Shown here: piece by piece, positions 1 to 9,640 of the stretch | Position numbering within the stretch: the first letter of the stretch is position 1 | Layout of the letters: each line of letters begins with the position of its first letter | Origin: Hyphomicrobium sp. | GTDB lineage: Bacteria; Pseudomonadota; Alphaproteobacteria; Rhizobiales; Hyphomicrobiaceae | Length of the DNA stretch: 64,000 bases | Direction: 5' to 3' | Assembly: GCA_003987725.1 (NCBI GenBank) | Contig: RXJH01000002.1 | Span: forward strand, 348,461 to 412,460 | Translations under genes and position numbers: made by a program | Notes under the pieces: generated by a model | Told to the model about the DNA's origin: nothing | The model's database searches: none | What the model saw: only the letters and a program-made list of their open reading frames with translations

Positions 1-325
1 CGAGGCGTACGATTGCATCGAGAACGTGGATTCCGCTCGGATCGCCAGGCAAGTATGGGAATATCCCACCCGTGGTTTCAATTTCGGTATCGAACGTGAA
101 GCCGATGACCTTGTTAAACTGACCACTTGTAAGAATACGCGCGCTTTCAAGAAAGCCGTCGGTATCACCATCCGTCGACCTTATCGAAGCACGAACGGCA
201 CCCCCGATGGTAAAACTCGCACCATTCCCGAGGTCGATTGTCTCTCCTGCGTGAGCCGATCCCACGCCAAGAAACGCAAGTATGGCCGACGTTACGCACA
301 GCCGTGTCCTGTAGGCGGCAAGCAT
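1..325 (-). CDS. FmdC-like outer-membrane porin, N-terminal part
   Basis: Only the first 108 codons lie in the window; the gene runs off the left edge. It starts with a signal peptide ending in a SAHA-G cleavage-like site. The mature part then matches the start of the porin at 13988-15085: a short strand, 'RSTDGDTDGFLESARI' versus 'RDTDGDSDTTLDSARI', then 'GFTFDTE' versus 'GFTLDTE'. Start choice: the ATG at 325 has a GGGGGA Shine-Dalgarno four bases upstream, while the in-frame ATG at 337 has none. It follows the hupE/ureJ gene by 45 bp and is probably the last gene of the urea operon. By analogy with FmdC of Methylophilus it may pass urea or short amides across the outer membrane; that role is inferred. 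Confidence 0.75.
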   Translation of the reverse strand, partial: MLAAYRTRLCVTSAILAFLGVGSAHAGETIDLGNGASFTIGGAVRASIRSTDGDTDGFLESARILTSGQFNKVIGFTFDTEIETTGGIFPYLPGDPSGIHVLDAIVRL

Positions 326-370
326 GACTTCCCCCATTGTTTAAGTGTCTATTTTTTCGAGTGGAAAGTG

Positions 371-970
371 TTACATGGCCACCGCCATGAGACCGGCACC
401 CACCAACGCCACGCCCGCCCCCAGCGAGCGCATTACCACGTCACCGTAACGGCCCGTGATTCTTGTAATGAGAAGGCCGATGCTGATACCGGCCGCGTGC
501 AAAGCGGCAGTCATCAGCATGAAACCGGCTGCGTAAGCCAAACCGTTGACACTCTCCGGCATCTCCGTTCCATGAGAATGACCGTGGCAAAGGCCGAACA
601 GCGCGACGAGCGTCATCGCCGAAATGAGACCCAAATGCGATCGGCAAGCGACGATCGCGCCGAGCGTAAATACGGACGAAGCTATTCCAAATTCGGCCAG
701 ACCGAACTTGAATCCAAAAACACCTAGAGCTGCGCCTATCGCCATCGAACCGACGAACGATGCTGGAACGAGAAAGAGCGCACGCCCCCCAAGCTGAGCT
801 GCGAACGTACCGACCATGATCATCGCAAGAAGGTGGTCGATGCCGAATATCGGGTGCAAGAGACCGTTGGAAAAGCCAACTGTCGGCCCGAAACCAACGT
901 GCGCGTAAGCAGAGTTAGCGCAACACATCAAACCAGCCGTGGCGACAGATCTTACTGTCATTGCGTGCAT
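371..970 (-). CDS. ureJ: HupE/UreJ-type membrane protein (probable nickel permease)
   Basis: The product is 199 residues with a cleavable leader (…NSAYA-H) and about six membrane segments. It carries both HupE/UreJ signatures: LHPIFGIDHLLAM, and a histidine cluster CHGHSHG. Family members move nickel (or cobalt) across the inner membrane for urease or hydrogenase maturation. The start was taken at the ATG at 970, which has AGGA six bases upstream; a longer reading frame reaches 1060 but would add a non-signal N-terminus overlapping ureD. It lies 25 bp after ureD in the urease operon, which supports nickel supply to UreC. A paralogue is at 26544. Confidence 0.88.
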   Translation of the reverse strand: MHAMTVRSVATAGLMCCANSAYAHVGFGPTVGFSNGLLHPIFGIDHLLAMIMVGTFAAQLGGRALFLVPASFVGSMAIGAALGVFGFKFGLAEFGIASSVFTLGAIVACRSHLGLISAMTLVALFGLCHGHSHGTEMPESVNGLAYAAGFMLMTAALHAAGISIGLLITRITGRYGDVVMRSLGAGVALVGAGLMAVAM

Positions 971-995
971 TGTTATTCCTTTCATCCCCCTGAAC

Positions 996-1871
996 TCACT
1001 TTCTACGTTTCTGCGGAATTTTGCCGAATGCCGATTGGACGACGGCTGAGAACAGGTCATCAGTGACCGTGCGCGTGACGGCCGCGCTTGAAGCGAGCAC
1101 TTTGATGCTCAGACCTGCATGATTTGGAAGCTCGCTCAGACCGACCACACAGTCCGTACCGCGCGCAGCGATATTTTTAATGGTATCGTTCGCGGGTAGT
1201 CGGGCACGATTTCCTAGAAGAAGAAAATTCGAAACGATTGTGAAATGGCCGATTGGTGTCGTTGCCGATGCGAAATCCTCGCCACGGATTTCGAAGCCTT
1301 CGCGCACGAGCAACCGTCCAGTAGGGTCTCGGACCACCGTGTCCGAGCGGTACTTCTCAAACGTTCGCAGGTTCGTTGTGAAGTCATGTTCGGTGAATGA
1401 CTCGCCGACCATAAGAACGGAAGTCGCGTGGAGAGTAATGTCCAGCGTCGTGGTGTATTCGGCTCCAGGGAAAAGCACTAGCGCCTCGGGGACGAGACCG
1501 AGAAAAGCGTCTTCTTCGATCACTATTTGTGTGCTCTGCTTCGCAGGCTGGCCATAGCAATCGTGAACAAGCGTCGCGGCCTGGGTCGTAATATGAGCCG
1601 CTGTCCGCGCCCCCATCTTGATTTGGCACGTGAGCTGGTCTGATCGGTAGACCCCGCCCGACGATGACTGCTGATAAATAGTAGCTAAGGCCGGGATGTG
1701 AGGATCGAGCGTGAACGGCCGAGTTAGATGAAACGGATAGGCGACATACTGACGTTCCAGTATCGTGCGATCCCCGTGACGGCAGAAAGAGAGGTCGAAG
1801 CAAGCCCTGCGGTCTCGCTCAACGCTTTGCTCCACGGGCGGACCGGACTTTCCGTTCCAATAAACGTTCAT
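996..1871 (-). CDS. ureD: Urease accessory protein UreD
   Basis: This 291-residue protein has the UreD pattern of an N-terminal beta-rich domain with '[16 protein letters not shown]' followed by '[15 protein letters not shown]', the region where UreD (UreH) proteins have their conserved T-Q-A-A/S-T-K core. UreD binds apo-urease and forms the platform for UreF and UreG during nickel insertion. It overlaps the ureG stop codon by four bases, so the two are translationally coupled. It is divergent from UreD of the second locus (20775-21653) and they are clearly separate lineages, not a recent duplication. Confidence 0.88.
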   Translation of the reverse strand: MNVYWNGKSGPPVEQSVERDRRACFDLSFCRHGDRTILERQYVAYPFHLTRPFTLDPHIPALATIYQQSSSGGVYRSDQLTCQIKMGARTAAHITTQAATLVHDCYGQPAKQSTQIVIEEDAFLGLVPEALVLFPGAEYTTTLDITLHATSVLMVGESFTEHDFTTNLRTFEKYRSDTVVRDPTGRLLVREGFEIRGEDFASATTPIGHFTIVSNFLLLGNRARLPANDTIKNIAARGTDCVVGLSELPNHAGLSIKVLASSAAVTRTVTDDLFSAVVQSAFGKIPQKRRK

Positions 1872-2515
1872 CGGAACAAAACCTCAGACATCAGCCTGTC
1901 GGCAACTTCTTCGATTCCTTTCTGATGCCGGCAGTTCGTGAACGATAGAGGCTTCCCATTGCGCGCCTCCCCTGCCTCGCGCTCCATACGGCCCAGATCA
2001 ACACCAACGTGTGGAGCGAGATCTGTTTTGTTTATGATCAGAAGATCGCATTTTATGAGGCCGGGGCCATTTTTCCGCGGAATATCGTCCCCACCCGCGA
2101 CGTCAATGACGAACATCCACCAGTCGACGAGGTCCAGCGAGAAAGTAGATGCGAGATTGTCGCCTCCGCTTTCAATTAGGATGAGTTCCACGTCCGGAAA
2201 CCGGGCTTCGAGATCATCTGCCGCCGCGATGTTTAAGGTCGGATCTTCGCGGATAACTGTATGCGGGCAAGCGCCAGCCTCGACCGCAGCGACGCGGTTG
2301 GGATCGATCAGACCTGATCGGCGAATCCGGTTCGCGTCTTCCGCCGTTACGAGATCGTTGGTGACGACCGCGAGCGATACGCCACGACGAGAAAAGCAGG
2401 GAATTAGTCGCTCAATAAGCGCTGTTTTTCCCGACCCTACCGGACCGCCGATGCCCACACGAGCGGCGCCGATCCGTGACTTTAGGGCGAGCGAATGTTG
2501 TACCGAAACGTTCAC
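1868..2515 (-). CDS. ureG: Urease accessory GTPase UreG
   Basis: UreG is the SIMIBI GTPase that carries nickel to the urease pre-activation complex. The 215-residue product has the P-loop GGPVGSGKT near residue 25, the metal-binding Cys-Pro-His motif ([11 protein letters not shown]), a Walker B-like '[13 protein letters not shown]', and the NKTDL guanine-specificity motif. It starts three bases after ureC ends and overlaps ureD by four bases. A second UreG is encoded at 21646-22260. Confidence 0.95.
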   Translation of the reverse strand: MNVSVQHSLALKSRIGAARVGIGGPVGSGKTALIERLIPCFSRRGVSLAVVTNDLVTAEDANRIRRSGLIDPNRVAAVEAGACPHTVIREDPTLNIAAADDLEARFPDVELILIESGGDNLASTFSLDLVDWWMFVIDVAGGDDIPRKNGPGLIKCDLLIINKTDLAPHVGVDLGRMEREAGEARNGKPLSFTNCRHQKGIEEVADRLMSEVLFR

Positions 2516-2518
2516 AGA

Positions 2519-4231
2519 TCACCTCAACATATATCGTTGCGATAGCGGTAATTCATGAGCGGGTTCGCAAGTCGCCAACTGGCCGTCGACGAAAACATCG
2601 AAAGTCTGCGGATCGACGCGAATGTCCGGGCACGCGTCATTGCGCAGCATGTCCTTCTTCGACAAGCGGCGCGTTCCCCGCGCGGGCAGCAGGTTTTTTT
2701 TCAGATCCAACGTCTTCGCGATGCCGCGATCGATCGCAGCAGGGTTTACAAAGCATGCCGACAAAGCCGGGCTGGCGCGACCGAACGCACCCCATTGCGG
2801 TCGCAATGCCCTCGGTTCGCATGTCATGAGAGAAGCCGCGCTGTCTCCCATCGCGCCCCAGGCGATAAAACCGCCCTTGAGGATCAGTTCAGGTTTGACC
2901 CCAAAAAAGGCAGGACTCCAAACAACGATATCCGCGAGCTTGCCGTCTTCAAGTGAACCGATGTGGTCGGCAATACCGAAAGTACGAGCCGCATTGATCG
3001 TGTATTTCGCGATGTACCGCTTGATGCGCTCATTATCTCCGAACGGAGTCGTTTCCTCAGGCAGGCGACCGCGTTGACTTTTCATCTTGTCGGCGAGCTG
3101 CCACGTTCTGCATATGACCTCGTTGATCCGCCCCATGCCCTGGCTATCCGAGCCAAGCATCGAGATGGCGCCGATATCGTGAAGAATATCCTCGGCCGCA
3201 ATTGTCTGAGCGCGAATGCGGCTCTCCGCAAACGCAACGTCCTCCGGAATTGCCGGGTTCAAGTGGTGGCAAACCATCGTCATGTCGAGATGTTCGTCGA
3301 ACGTGTTGATGGTGTAGGGATTAGTCGGATTGGTTGAAGACGGCAGACACCAAGGAAGGCCCGCAACGCGAATGATGTCGGGGGCGTGTCCGCCTCCGGC
3401 GCCTTCGGTGTGGTACATGTGAATGGTACGTTCGGCGATCGCGGCCAGCGTATCTTCAACGAACCCGGACTCGTTAAGCGTGTCGGTGTGAATTTGGACG
3501 GGAAAATCCATCTCATCGGCAAGCGCAAGACAGGTATCGATAGCAGCCGGCATCGAGCCCCAGTCTTCGTGAAGCTTCAGGCCGAGGCAGCCGGCTTCAA
3601 TCTGCTCAACGAGCGACGCAGGTTTGTGCGAATTGCCTCGACCTAAAAATCCGAAATTGAGCGGCCACTGCTCAGCCGCCTGTAGCATTTTCCCGACGTT
3701 GAATGCTCCGCCGCAATCGATACCGACAGTGATCGGGCCGAGAGAACCACCAAGCAGAGTTGTAATGCCCGACGCGATCGCATGCTCGCAAAGCTGCGCA
3801 CTGTCGAAATGGACGTGCACGTCTATGGCGCCGGCGGTGGCAATCAGTCCCTCGCAGTCGCGGACGGCAGTCGCGGTTGAAACAATCAGTCTGGGATCGA
3901 CGCCATCCATGATGGCTGGATTTCCGGCTTTTCCAATTCCAACAATTCTGCCGTCCTTGATGCCGAGGTCACCCTTGACGATGCCGACGACCGCGTCGAT
4001 GACGGTCACATTGCAAAGCAGGAAATCGAGTGCTCCGTCGCTACTTGTGACGCCAGCTGCGAGACCTGCGCCGTCGCGAAGCGTTTTTCCGCCGCCGTGA
4101 AGGCATTCGTCGCCATAGCTCACGAAATCCTTCTCAACAACCGCGATAAGCGAGGTGTCTCCCAAACGAACGCCGTCCCCAACTGTGGGACCATACATAG
4201 CGGAGTAATCGCGACGTGATAGTACAGCCAA
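2519..4231 (-). CDS. ureC: Urease alpha subunit UreC, atypical substrate loop
   Basis: The 570-residue protein is full length for UreC. The active-site set is visible: H139 and H141 (DVHVH), the carbamylated K219 and H221 (GLKLHEDW), H248, H274 ([13 protein letters not shown]), flap residues C321-H322, R338 and D362. Two features depart from textbook ureases. The segment after H141 reads FDSAQ where classical enzymes have ICPQQ. The loop after G165-P166 is three residues shorter and lacks the alanine that hydrogen-bonds urea, and the second substrate-contacting alanine (after SDSQ) is glycine 365. The second UreC (23560) has the same changes. Urea or a related amide is the likely substrate; the exact specificity is open. 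Confidence 0.95.
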   Translation of the reverse strand: MAVLSRRDYSAMYGPTVGDGVRLGDTSLIAVVEKDFVSYGDECLHGGGKTLRDGAGLAAGVTSSDGALDFLLCNVTVIDAVVGIVKGDLGIKDGRIVGIGKAGNPAIMDGVDPRLIVSTATAVRDCEGLIATAGAIDVHVHFDSAQLCEHAIASGITTLLGGSLGPITVGIDCGGAFNVGKMLQAAEQWPLNFGFLGRGNSHKPASLVEQIEAGCLGLKLHEDWGSMPAAIDTCLALADEMDFPVQIHTDTLNESGFVEDTLAAIAERTIHMYHTEGAGGGHAPDIIRVAGLPWCLPSSTNPTNPYTINTFDEHLDMTMVCHHLNPAIPEDVAFAESRIRAQTIAAEDILHDIGAISMLGSDSQGMGRINEVICRTWQLADKMKSQRGRLPEETTPFGDNERIKRYIAKYTINAARTFGIADHIGSLEDGKLADIVVWSPAFFGVKPELILKGGFIAWGAMGDSAASLMTCEPRALRPQWGAFGRASPALSACFVNPAAIDRGIAKTLDLKKNLLPARGTRRLSKKDMLRNDACPDIRVDPQTFDVFVDGQLATCEPAHELPLSQRYMLR

Positions 4232-4246
4232 TGTTCCGTCTCCTTA

Positions 4247-4945
4247 TCAGCTCGTCCGGAAGCCGCGCTCGCGCGCGCGTGCGAGTGCCGCCGCTTTGAC
4301 GGCAGGGTCTTGCGCAGATCCGTTTGTGAGCCCGTTCAGTCCAGAAAGGTGGCGTTCTCCGCCGAATTCGGTGAGTTCAACGACCTTCTCTTGTCCCGGC
4401 TCGAACCGGACTGCGGTTCCGGCAGGAATATCGAGGCGCATGCCAAACGCAGCGTCGCGATCGAAATCAAGCGCGCGATTCACTTCGAAGAAATGATAGT
4501 GCGAACCGATTTGCACGGGCCGGTCACCCATATTCGTGACCTTCATGCTGATCTTGCGACGACCGGCATTGAGTTCGATCTCGCCATCGATCGCCAATAT
4601 TTCACCTGGCGTGATGGTCGCCTCATCCAACGCGCCGGGCTTCGGCCGCAGCGGATCGTGAACCGTGACGAGCTTCGTGCCGTCTCTAAAGGTCGCTTCC
4701 ACCTGAAGCATGGGCAACATCGCGGCTACACCCGGCAGCACATCATCTTGCGTCAGGATTTGCGAACCGATCGACATCATCTCCGCAACGGACCTACCGT
4801 CACGAGCGCCTTCGAGTATTTCATCGGAAATGAGCGCGACGGCCTCGGGATAGTTCAGTTTCAGCCCTCTGCTTCGCCGCTTTCTCGCAAGCTCTGCCGC
4901 GGTGAAGATCGTTAAACGTTCGAGTTCGGTAGGAGTAAGCAGCAT
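4247..4945 (-). CDS. ureAB: Fused urease gamma-beta subunit UreAB
   Basis: One 232-residue chain contains a complete gamma subunit (about residues 1-100, including [21 protein letters not shown] and the TKLVTVHDP end) followed by a beta subunit (about 105-205, with [13 protein letters not shown] and [18 protein letters not shown]). The second locus has these as separate genes (ureA 25844, ureB 25303). A gamma-beta fusion is known in Helicobacter-type ureases. It precedes ureC by 15 bp in the operon. Confidence 0.95.
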   Translation of the reverse strand: MLLTPTELERLTIFTAAELARKRRSRGLKLNYPEAVALISDEILEGARDGRSVAEMMSIGSQILTQDDVLPGVAAMLPMLQVEATFRDGTKLVTVHDPLRPKPGALDEATITPGEILAIDGEIELNAGRRKISMKVTNMGDRPVQIGSHYHFFEVNRALDFDRDAAFGMRLDIPAGTAVRFEPGQEKVVELTEFGGERHLSGLNGLTNGSAQDPAVKAAALARARERGFRTS

Positions 4946-4969
4946 ATGGTGTGACCTATTTCTCGCCCT

Positions 4970-5650
4970 TCAGTTCGAAAACAATCTCTGCCCGGTCGCG
5001 CCATGCAATGAGATCGCGATTTCCGAAAGTGGAATGAACGCGCGTAAAGGCTCGTTCTCCGACACAGGAGAGCAGGACACTTGTGCGATGACGGGAAGAA
5101 TTTTCGTGAGGTAGGCTTGCGCATCGATCGCGCCGACCAGGCCGAGACGAACGGCTGCCGTCGTCAGCGATGCCGCCGACTGATAGCCACTCATCAGCAC
5201 GGCACCATCTTCTTCGATTTCGAGGGCATTCCATAGAAAACCTTGCACAACCGCCACATGACCGAGCGCCTTGCCATCGCGAACCATGCCCCGGTACGCC
5301 TTTGCGTAAGGCGTCCCGATCCTTTCATGCGTCGTGAGAAGACCCATGCCATTTCGGCGTGACCCGACCCTAAGCGGCTCGCTTATCGTCGATGCCTCCA
5401 CCTCCGCATCCAGGTCTGCGAGAGCGTCGAGATCGCTGTTGAGCCTGTGGGCTCTAATGATTGCAATGCGCTCACTGGAAGCCCAGCGGTGTACGATCTG
5501 CGCGTAGAGAAAATTCCATAGGTCGAACTTTCCAAGCCGATCCTGTTGTTGCGAGAACGCCTCGAGACCCTGAGAAAACGCGAAGGCCCCAGACGGAAAC
5601 TGACTGTCCGCATGCTGAAAGGTTCGGAGAATCTTATCGCGCGATATCAT
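4970..5650 (-). CDS. ureF: Urease accessory protein UreF
   Basis: UreF couples UreG GTP hydrolysis to nickel transfer. The 226-residue product has the UreF N-terminal pattern 'HADSQFPSGAFAFSQGLEAF' and the central GxVQGFLWNALE helix. A longer reading frame extends to 5770, but the ATG at 5650 overlaps the ureE stop by four bases (ATGA), which decides the start. The C-terminus ends in a short GATGQRLFSN tail, typical of the UreD-binding segment (S-x-R-L-F). Confidence 0.88.
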   Translation of the reverse strand: MISRDKILRTFQHADSQFPSGAFAFSQGLEAFSQQQDRLGKFDLWNFLYAQIVHRWASSERIAIIRAHRLNSDLDALADLDAEVEASTISEPLRVGSRRNGMGLLTTHERIGTPYAKAYRGMVRDGKALGHVAVVQGFLWNALEIEEDGAVLMSGYQSAASLTTAAVRLGLVGAIDAQAYLTKILPVIAQVSCSPVSENEPLRAFIPLSEIAISLHGATGQRLFSN

Positions 5651-6108
5651 TGTACTTCCTGAGCGGTTGCTCGCCCGTCGTGCAGCATGGGTTCGATGCG
5701 GGCCATATAAGTTTCGACCGGCCCATCCAGGGAGACGAGGATATGCTCGTCCTCGAACCGCACGCGCCAATGCAGATTGCCGACGAGATACCCGAGCTCC
5801 ACAGCGTCCCGCTTCGAATTAGGAACGATCCGAAGCCAGCGCTGTTCTTGCGCTCGGAGAACGATCGCCTTGTCATTGCCGAGATAAAGAATTGCTCCAT
5901 CGAACAAGCGATCTTGCCGCGACAAGACAATGGCTAAGTCTTCGCCCTGCTCCGTACGCACGCGCAAACGCCGGCGATCAAGGTCGGTCGGCGCGACACG
6001 CACCGTATCGACGGTCATGCCGTGATGTTCGTATTCGTGAAGCTTGTGATGGAGATCGGGATCGTTTCGATCTCCTATAATCCGATCAATGAGAAGCATG
6101 GCTTTCAC
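5647..6108 (-). CDS. ureE: Urease accessory protein UreE (no His tail)
   Basis: This 153-residue protein has the UreE two-domain layout: an N-terminal peptide-binding half, then a metal-binding half with 'AVELGYLVGNLHWRVRFED'. The conserved GNxH nickel-ligand histidine is present. The C-terminus lacks the histidine-rich extension seen in the second UreE (23040). The start is a GTG overlapping the urtE stop by four bases; an ATG nine bases downstream (6099) is an alternative. Placement between urtE and ureF joins the transporter and the urease genes in one transcript. Confidence 0.85.
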   Translation of the reverse strand: MKAMLLIDRIIGDRNDPDLHHKLHEYEHHGMTVDTVRVAPTDLDRRRLRVRTEQGEDLAIVLSRQDRLFDGAILYLGNDKAIVLRAQEQRWLRIVPNSKRDAVELGYLVGNLHWRVRFEDEHILVSLDGPVETYMARIEPMLHDGRATAQEVQ

Positions 6109-6800
6109 AAACCCATATGCCGATGAATGAGATCGTTGGAGAGTTCGTTCGAAGCGCCTGACACGCGCACGCGGCCTTTCTCGAGAATCGCAAAGCGATG
6201 GGCGGCACTGCGAGCAAATCGGATTTTCTGCTCGATAAGTACGATCGTCAGACCGTGCACGCGATTGAGCGTCGTGATGGATTTTTCTATGTCCTCGACG
6301 ACATTCGGCTGAATGCCTTCGGTTGGCTCATCGAGTAGAAGCACGCTGGGATCGGTTGCGAGTGCGCGCGCAATCGCCAGCTGCTGTTGCTGTCCACCAG
6401 AGAGATTCGTGCCCCGCCGGTGGAGGTGTTCCTTCAGCATCGGGAAGGTATCCCACACGAGTTGCGGCACCGTTTTTCGGCCGTCCTCGCGGGCATTACA
6501 CCCGAGCAAGATGTTTTCCAGAACCGTGAGACCCGGAACAATTTCGCGGCCTTGAGGAACATAGCCAAGCCCAAGCCGAGCACGCGCATGCGTCGGCAGG
6601 GTCGAGATGTCCCTGCCTTCGAATTCGATGCGTCCCGTCGTGTTGACGGTGATGCCGACCAAGCTTCGAAGAAGGGTGGTCTTCCCGACCCCGTTTCGAC
6701 CGAGAAGGCAGAAGATCTCGCCCTTACGTATCTCCAGATCGAGATCGTGAATGATGTGGCTGGTGCCGTAGAAGGCATTTAGATGATTCAATTTAAGCAT
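6105..6800 (-). CDS. urtE: Urea/short-amide ABC transporter ATPase UrtE
   Basis: A LivF-type nucleotide-binding subunit of 231 residues. The Walker A (GRNGVGKTT), the family motif GYVPQGREIVPGLTV, signature LSGGQQQQLAIARAL and Walker B LLLDEPTEGIQPNVV are all present. The ATG at 6800 overlaps urtD by eight bases. The longer frame to 6836 lies inside urtD. It pairs with UrtD to power UrtBC. Confidence 0.93.
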   Translation of the reverse strand: MLKLNHLNAFYGTSHIIHDLDLEIRKGEIFCLLGRNGVGKTTLLRSLVGITVNTTGRIEFEGRDISTLPTHARARLGLGYVPQGREIVPGLTVLENILLGCNAREDGRKTVPQLVWDTFPMLKEHLHRRGTNLSGGQQQQLAIARALATDPSVLLLDEPTEGIQPNVVEDIEKSITTLNRVHGLTIVLIEQKIRFARSAAHRFAILEKGRVRVSGASNELSNDLIHRHMGL

Positions 6801-7590
6801 GGCTGAGCGTCGCCGATCCGAGATAGGCCTCAACAACCGCCTGGTTCCGCTCGATTTCAGAAGCGGTGCCTTCGGCGAGAATGGCTCCCTGATGCATCAC
6901 GGTGATTTTTCGACAGATGCGTTTGACGAACGCCATGTCGTGTTCGATGACCAAAACCGTATGCGAGCCGGCAAGATCGAGAAGGAGCTGTGCGGTCTTG
7001 TCTGTCTCAGCGGCCGTCATCCCCGCAGCAGGTTCATCCAGAAGGACAATCTGGGGATCTTGGCTGAGCACCATCGCGAGCTCCAGCCATTGAAGCTGTC
7101 CGTGCGAAAGCTCCGACGCTCTGCGATTAAGCACCCCGCTTAAGCCAGTTCGGGAAGCAACTTCGGCTTCGACCTCCGTTGGCCGAGGCGGACGCCACGA
7201 AAACAGGTTGGCGAACACGCCGGTACGGCGGTTGCTTGCGACCTGAAGATTTTCAAGCACCGTCATCTCTTTAAAGACGCTCGGCGTTTGAAATTTTCGG
7301 CCCACCCCGCTCCGCGCGATTGCTGCTTCTCCAATCCCAGTGATGTTTCGATCCCGCAACCAAACCTCGCCTTCGGTTGGAAGGGTTTTCCCGCACAGCA
7401 GATCGAGTAGAGTCGATTTTCCAGCCCCATTCGCACCGATGATGACGCGCAACTCACCGCGCGATACGGTAAGATTGACGTTGTTCACCGCGGCAAAGCC
7501 GTCGAATTTGACCGTAAGGTCCTTCGTGCGCAGGACTGGTTCAGTGCCGAGGTTCATGTCGCTCCGGAAGGTGTTCGGGATGGCATTCAT
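6793..7590 (-). CDS. urtD: Urea/short-amide ABC transporter ATPase UrtD
   Basis: LivG-type ATPase of 265 residues with Walker A GANGAGKST, the LivG-specific 'GVGRKFQTPSVFKEMTVLENL', signature LSHGQLQWLELAMVL and Walker B IVLLDEPAAGMTAAET. The GRKFQ.P…E.LTV spacing and AGMT after the Walker B are typical of UrtD and FmdF-like ATPases rather than of amino-acid LivG. It overlaps urtC by four bases. Confidence 0.92.
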   Translation of the reverse strand: MNAIPNTFRSDMNLGTEPVLRTKDLTVKFDGFAAVNNVNLTVSRGELRVIIGANGAGKSTLLDLLCGKTLPTEGEVWLRDRNITGIGEAAIARSGVGRKFQTPSVFKEMTVLENLQVASNRRTGVFANLFSWRPPRPTEVEAEVASRTGLSGVLNRRASELSHGQLQWLELAMVLSQDPQIVLLDEPAAGMTAAETDKTAQLLLDLAGSHTVLVIEHDMAFVKRICRKITVMHQGAILAEGTASEIERNQAVVEAYLGSATLSHA

Positions 7591-8678
7591 TGAGTGACCT
7601 CTTTCAGAGAACGAGGCTGCCTTGGCTTAGCCACCCACGATTTCGCGATTCCGGCGATCCCCTCCGGCATTACCAGAACGACAAGAACGAACATCAGTCC
7701 GAGCACGATTGGCCATACCGGCTGCAGCGCGGCATTCTCGCTTGCAACCGAACCAATGAAATTGACGATCAGCGCGCCCACGCATGCGCCTAAGAGCGAA
7801 CCCCTTCCGCCCAAGGCTGCCCAAATAACCATGGAGATGCTGAAGGACGTCGACATAAGTGATGGCGACGCGAACTCGGAAGTTACCGCAAAAAGTAATC
7901 CCGCAACCCCGGCGACCGCAGCAGAAAGACAATAGATAAAGAGCTTATAGCTCTCGACGTTATAGCCTAGATAGCGAACGCGTGAGTCATCCTCGCGCAC
8001 CGCTTTGAGAACGTGACCCAAGCGCGTGGAAACGACGAGTCGAGATAGAAGAACAACGATTAGTAGGACTGCTGCTACCAGATAGTAGACACTCTTTCCG
8101 TACGGATCGAATTCGACGCCGCCCACGCTCAATGGAGCAAGATCCGCCAGCCCATTGAAGCCACCTGTAAGGGGCTGATTGTTGATGATCAGCATTTGAC
8201 CGATCAGCGCCAACGCCAACGTTATGATGCTCACGTAGACGCCCGACGTACGGCGTTTGAACATGACGTATCCAAGCGCGGCGGCGATGACGCATGGAAC
8301 CACTATCCCCGCAAGAATTCCTATCGAGAGATATCGAAACGGCTCCCAAAGGAACGAACCTGGCGTAACGCAACAAAGGTCTCGAAGCGCATTCGGCTCC
8401 ATATTGAGAAGCATGAATTGCGGGACAGGATTATTGTCAGGAACCGCCAATGTCAGAGACATCGCGATCATGTAGGCACCAATTCCGAAGAAGAGGCCTT
8501 GGCCCAGGCTTAGTATTCCCGCATAGCCCCACGACAGGCTGATGCCCACCGCGCAAATGGCGTAAACCAGATAAACGGCGATCCGATTTGTCCAGAAGCT
8601 GTTCAACGCAAGTGGTAATGCGAAAACAACTGCGAAGAACAGAAGATAGGCAGCGAATGTAATAGTGCGTTCTTTCAT
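7587..8678 (-). CDS. urtC: Urea/short-amide ABC transporter permease UrtC
   Basis: A LivM-type permease of 363 residues with about ten hydrophobic segments, the 'GYAGILSLGQGLFFGIGAYM' motif and the cytoplasmic EAA-like loop 'GHVLKAVREDDSRVRYLGYN'. The reading frame extends to 9020, but the first 114 codons overlap urtB and are basic, non-membrane sequence. The ATG at 8678 with GGAAAG upstream gives a normal N-terminus (MKERTITFAAYLL). Confidence 0.92.
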   Translation of the reverse strand: MKERTITFAAYLLFFAVVFALPLALNSFWTNRIAVYLVYAICAVGISLSWGYAGILSLGQGLFFGIGAYMIAMSLTLAVPDNNPVPQFMLLNMEPNALRDLCCVTPGSFLWEPFRYLSIGILAGIVVPCVIAAALGYVMFKRRTSGVYVSIITLALALIGQMLIINNQPLTGGFNGLADLAPLSVGGVEFDPYGKSVYYLVAAVLLIVVLLSRLVVSTRLGHVLKAVREDDSRVRYLGYNVESYKLFIYCLSAAVAGVAGLLFAVTSEFASPSLMSTSFSISMVIWAALGGRGSLLGACVGALIVNFIGSVASENAALQPVWPIVLGLMFVLVVLVMPEGIAGIAKSWVAKPRQPRSLKEVTQ

Positions 8679-8692
8679 GGGCTTTCCAAACG

Positions 8693-9583
8693 TCAGCGAT
8701 TGCGGCTCACAAAAAGCCCCTGCGGCTTGAAGAGGAGGATAAGAATTACGACGGCGAAGAGAACGGTTCGGCCGTATACGTCGTTCGACCATGTCGCGAC
8801 GAAACTCTGAACTTCGCCGAGGATGCCCGCGGACAAAACCGTACCGAGCAAGTGCCCTACTCCCCCCGCCACGACGACTAAAAACGCATCGATAACGTAG
8901 GGCGCACCCATATCGGGAGAGACTGTCTTGAAGCCAGAGACAAGAACTCCGGCAATACCCGCAAGGCCAGACCCATACGCGAATGCCAGTGCATTGATGC
9001 GCTTGTCGTTGACGCCACATGCCGCGGTGATGTTGCGTGCCGCGGAAACGGCTCTTAACTGGCTGCCAAATCGCGTTTTATAGATCAGCCACCAGCTTAC
9101 GAGACCAAGAACAACCGCAACGCCAAAAACAAAGGTGCGGTAAACCGGGATGTTTGTTCCCAGAACGTGCAGCGTTTGTTGAAGCTCAGCTGGAACCGGT
9201 ACGTTCTGCAGATCCGAACCGAGACCGTCGATTTGGATGCCAAAGAGCGCGAATCCGAAATGGATTCGGATCAGTTGCTGCAGAATGAGCGCTATGCCCC
9301 AGGTCGCAAGCAGAGTGTCCAGCAGGCGTCCGTAGAGCGGACGCACTACGAGAACTTCAATTGCAAGTCCGAAGAGCGCGGCGACGAGGAAAGCAAGTGG
9401 TAGGCAGCTGTAGATACTCAATCCCAAATGCTTGGAAGCGAGCACCGTGACGTATGCGCCGATCATCACCATCTCGCCGTGAGCGAGATTGATGACTTTC
9501 ATCGTGCCGTAGACGATCGCCAAGCCTAGGGCAACGATGAATAGAATCGAAGCGATGCTTAGCCCAATTACGAAGGTTTCCAT
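8693..9583 (-). CDS. urtB: Urea/short-amide ABC transporter permease UrtB
   Basis: LivH-type permease of 296 residues, about eight membrane helices, with the family motif 'YGTMKVINLAHGEMVMIGAY' near the N-terminus and 'GVNDKRINALAFAYGSGLAGIAGV' in the EAA-like loop. It follows urtA by 57 bp and precedes urtC by 14 bp. Confidence 0.93.
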   Translation of the reverse strand: METFVIGLSIASILFIVALGLAIVYGTMKVINLAHGEMVMIGAYVTVLASKHLGLSIYSCLPLAFLVAALFGLAIEVLVVRPLYGRLLDTLLATWGIALILQQLIRIHFGFALFGIQIDGLGSDLQNVPVPAELQQTLHVLGTNIPVYRTFVFGVAVVLGLVSWWLIYKTRFGSQLRAVSAARNITAACGVNDKRINALAFAYGSGLAGIAGVLVSGFKTVSPDMGAPYVIDAFLVVVAGGVGHLLGTVLSAGILGEVQSFVATWSNDVYGRTVLFAVVILILLFKPQGLFVSRNR

Positions 9584-9640
9584 GCGAGATCCCAGACAAG
9601 CAATTTCTCGTGCAAGGGAAGGCTGTTAGTGGAGGTGCGT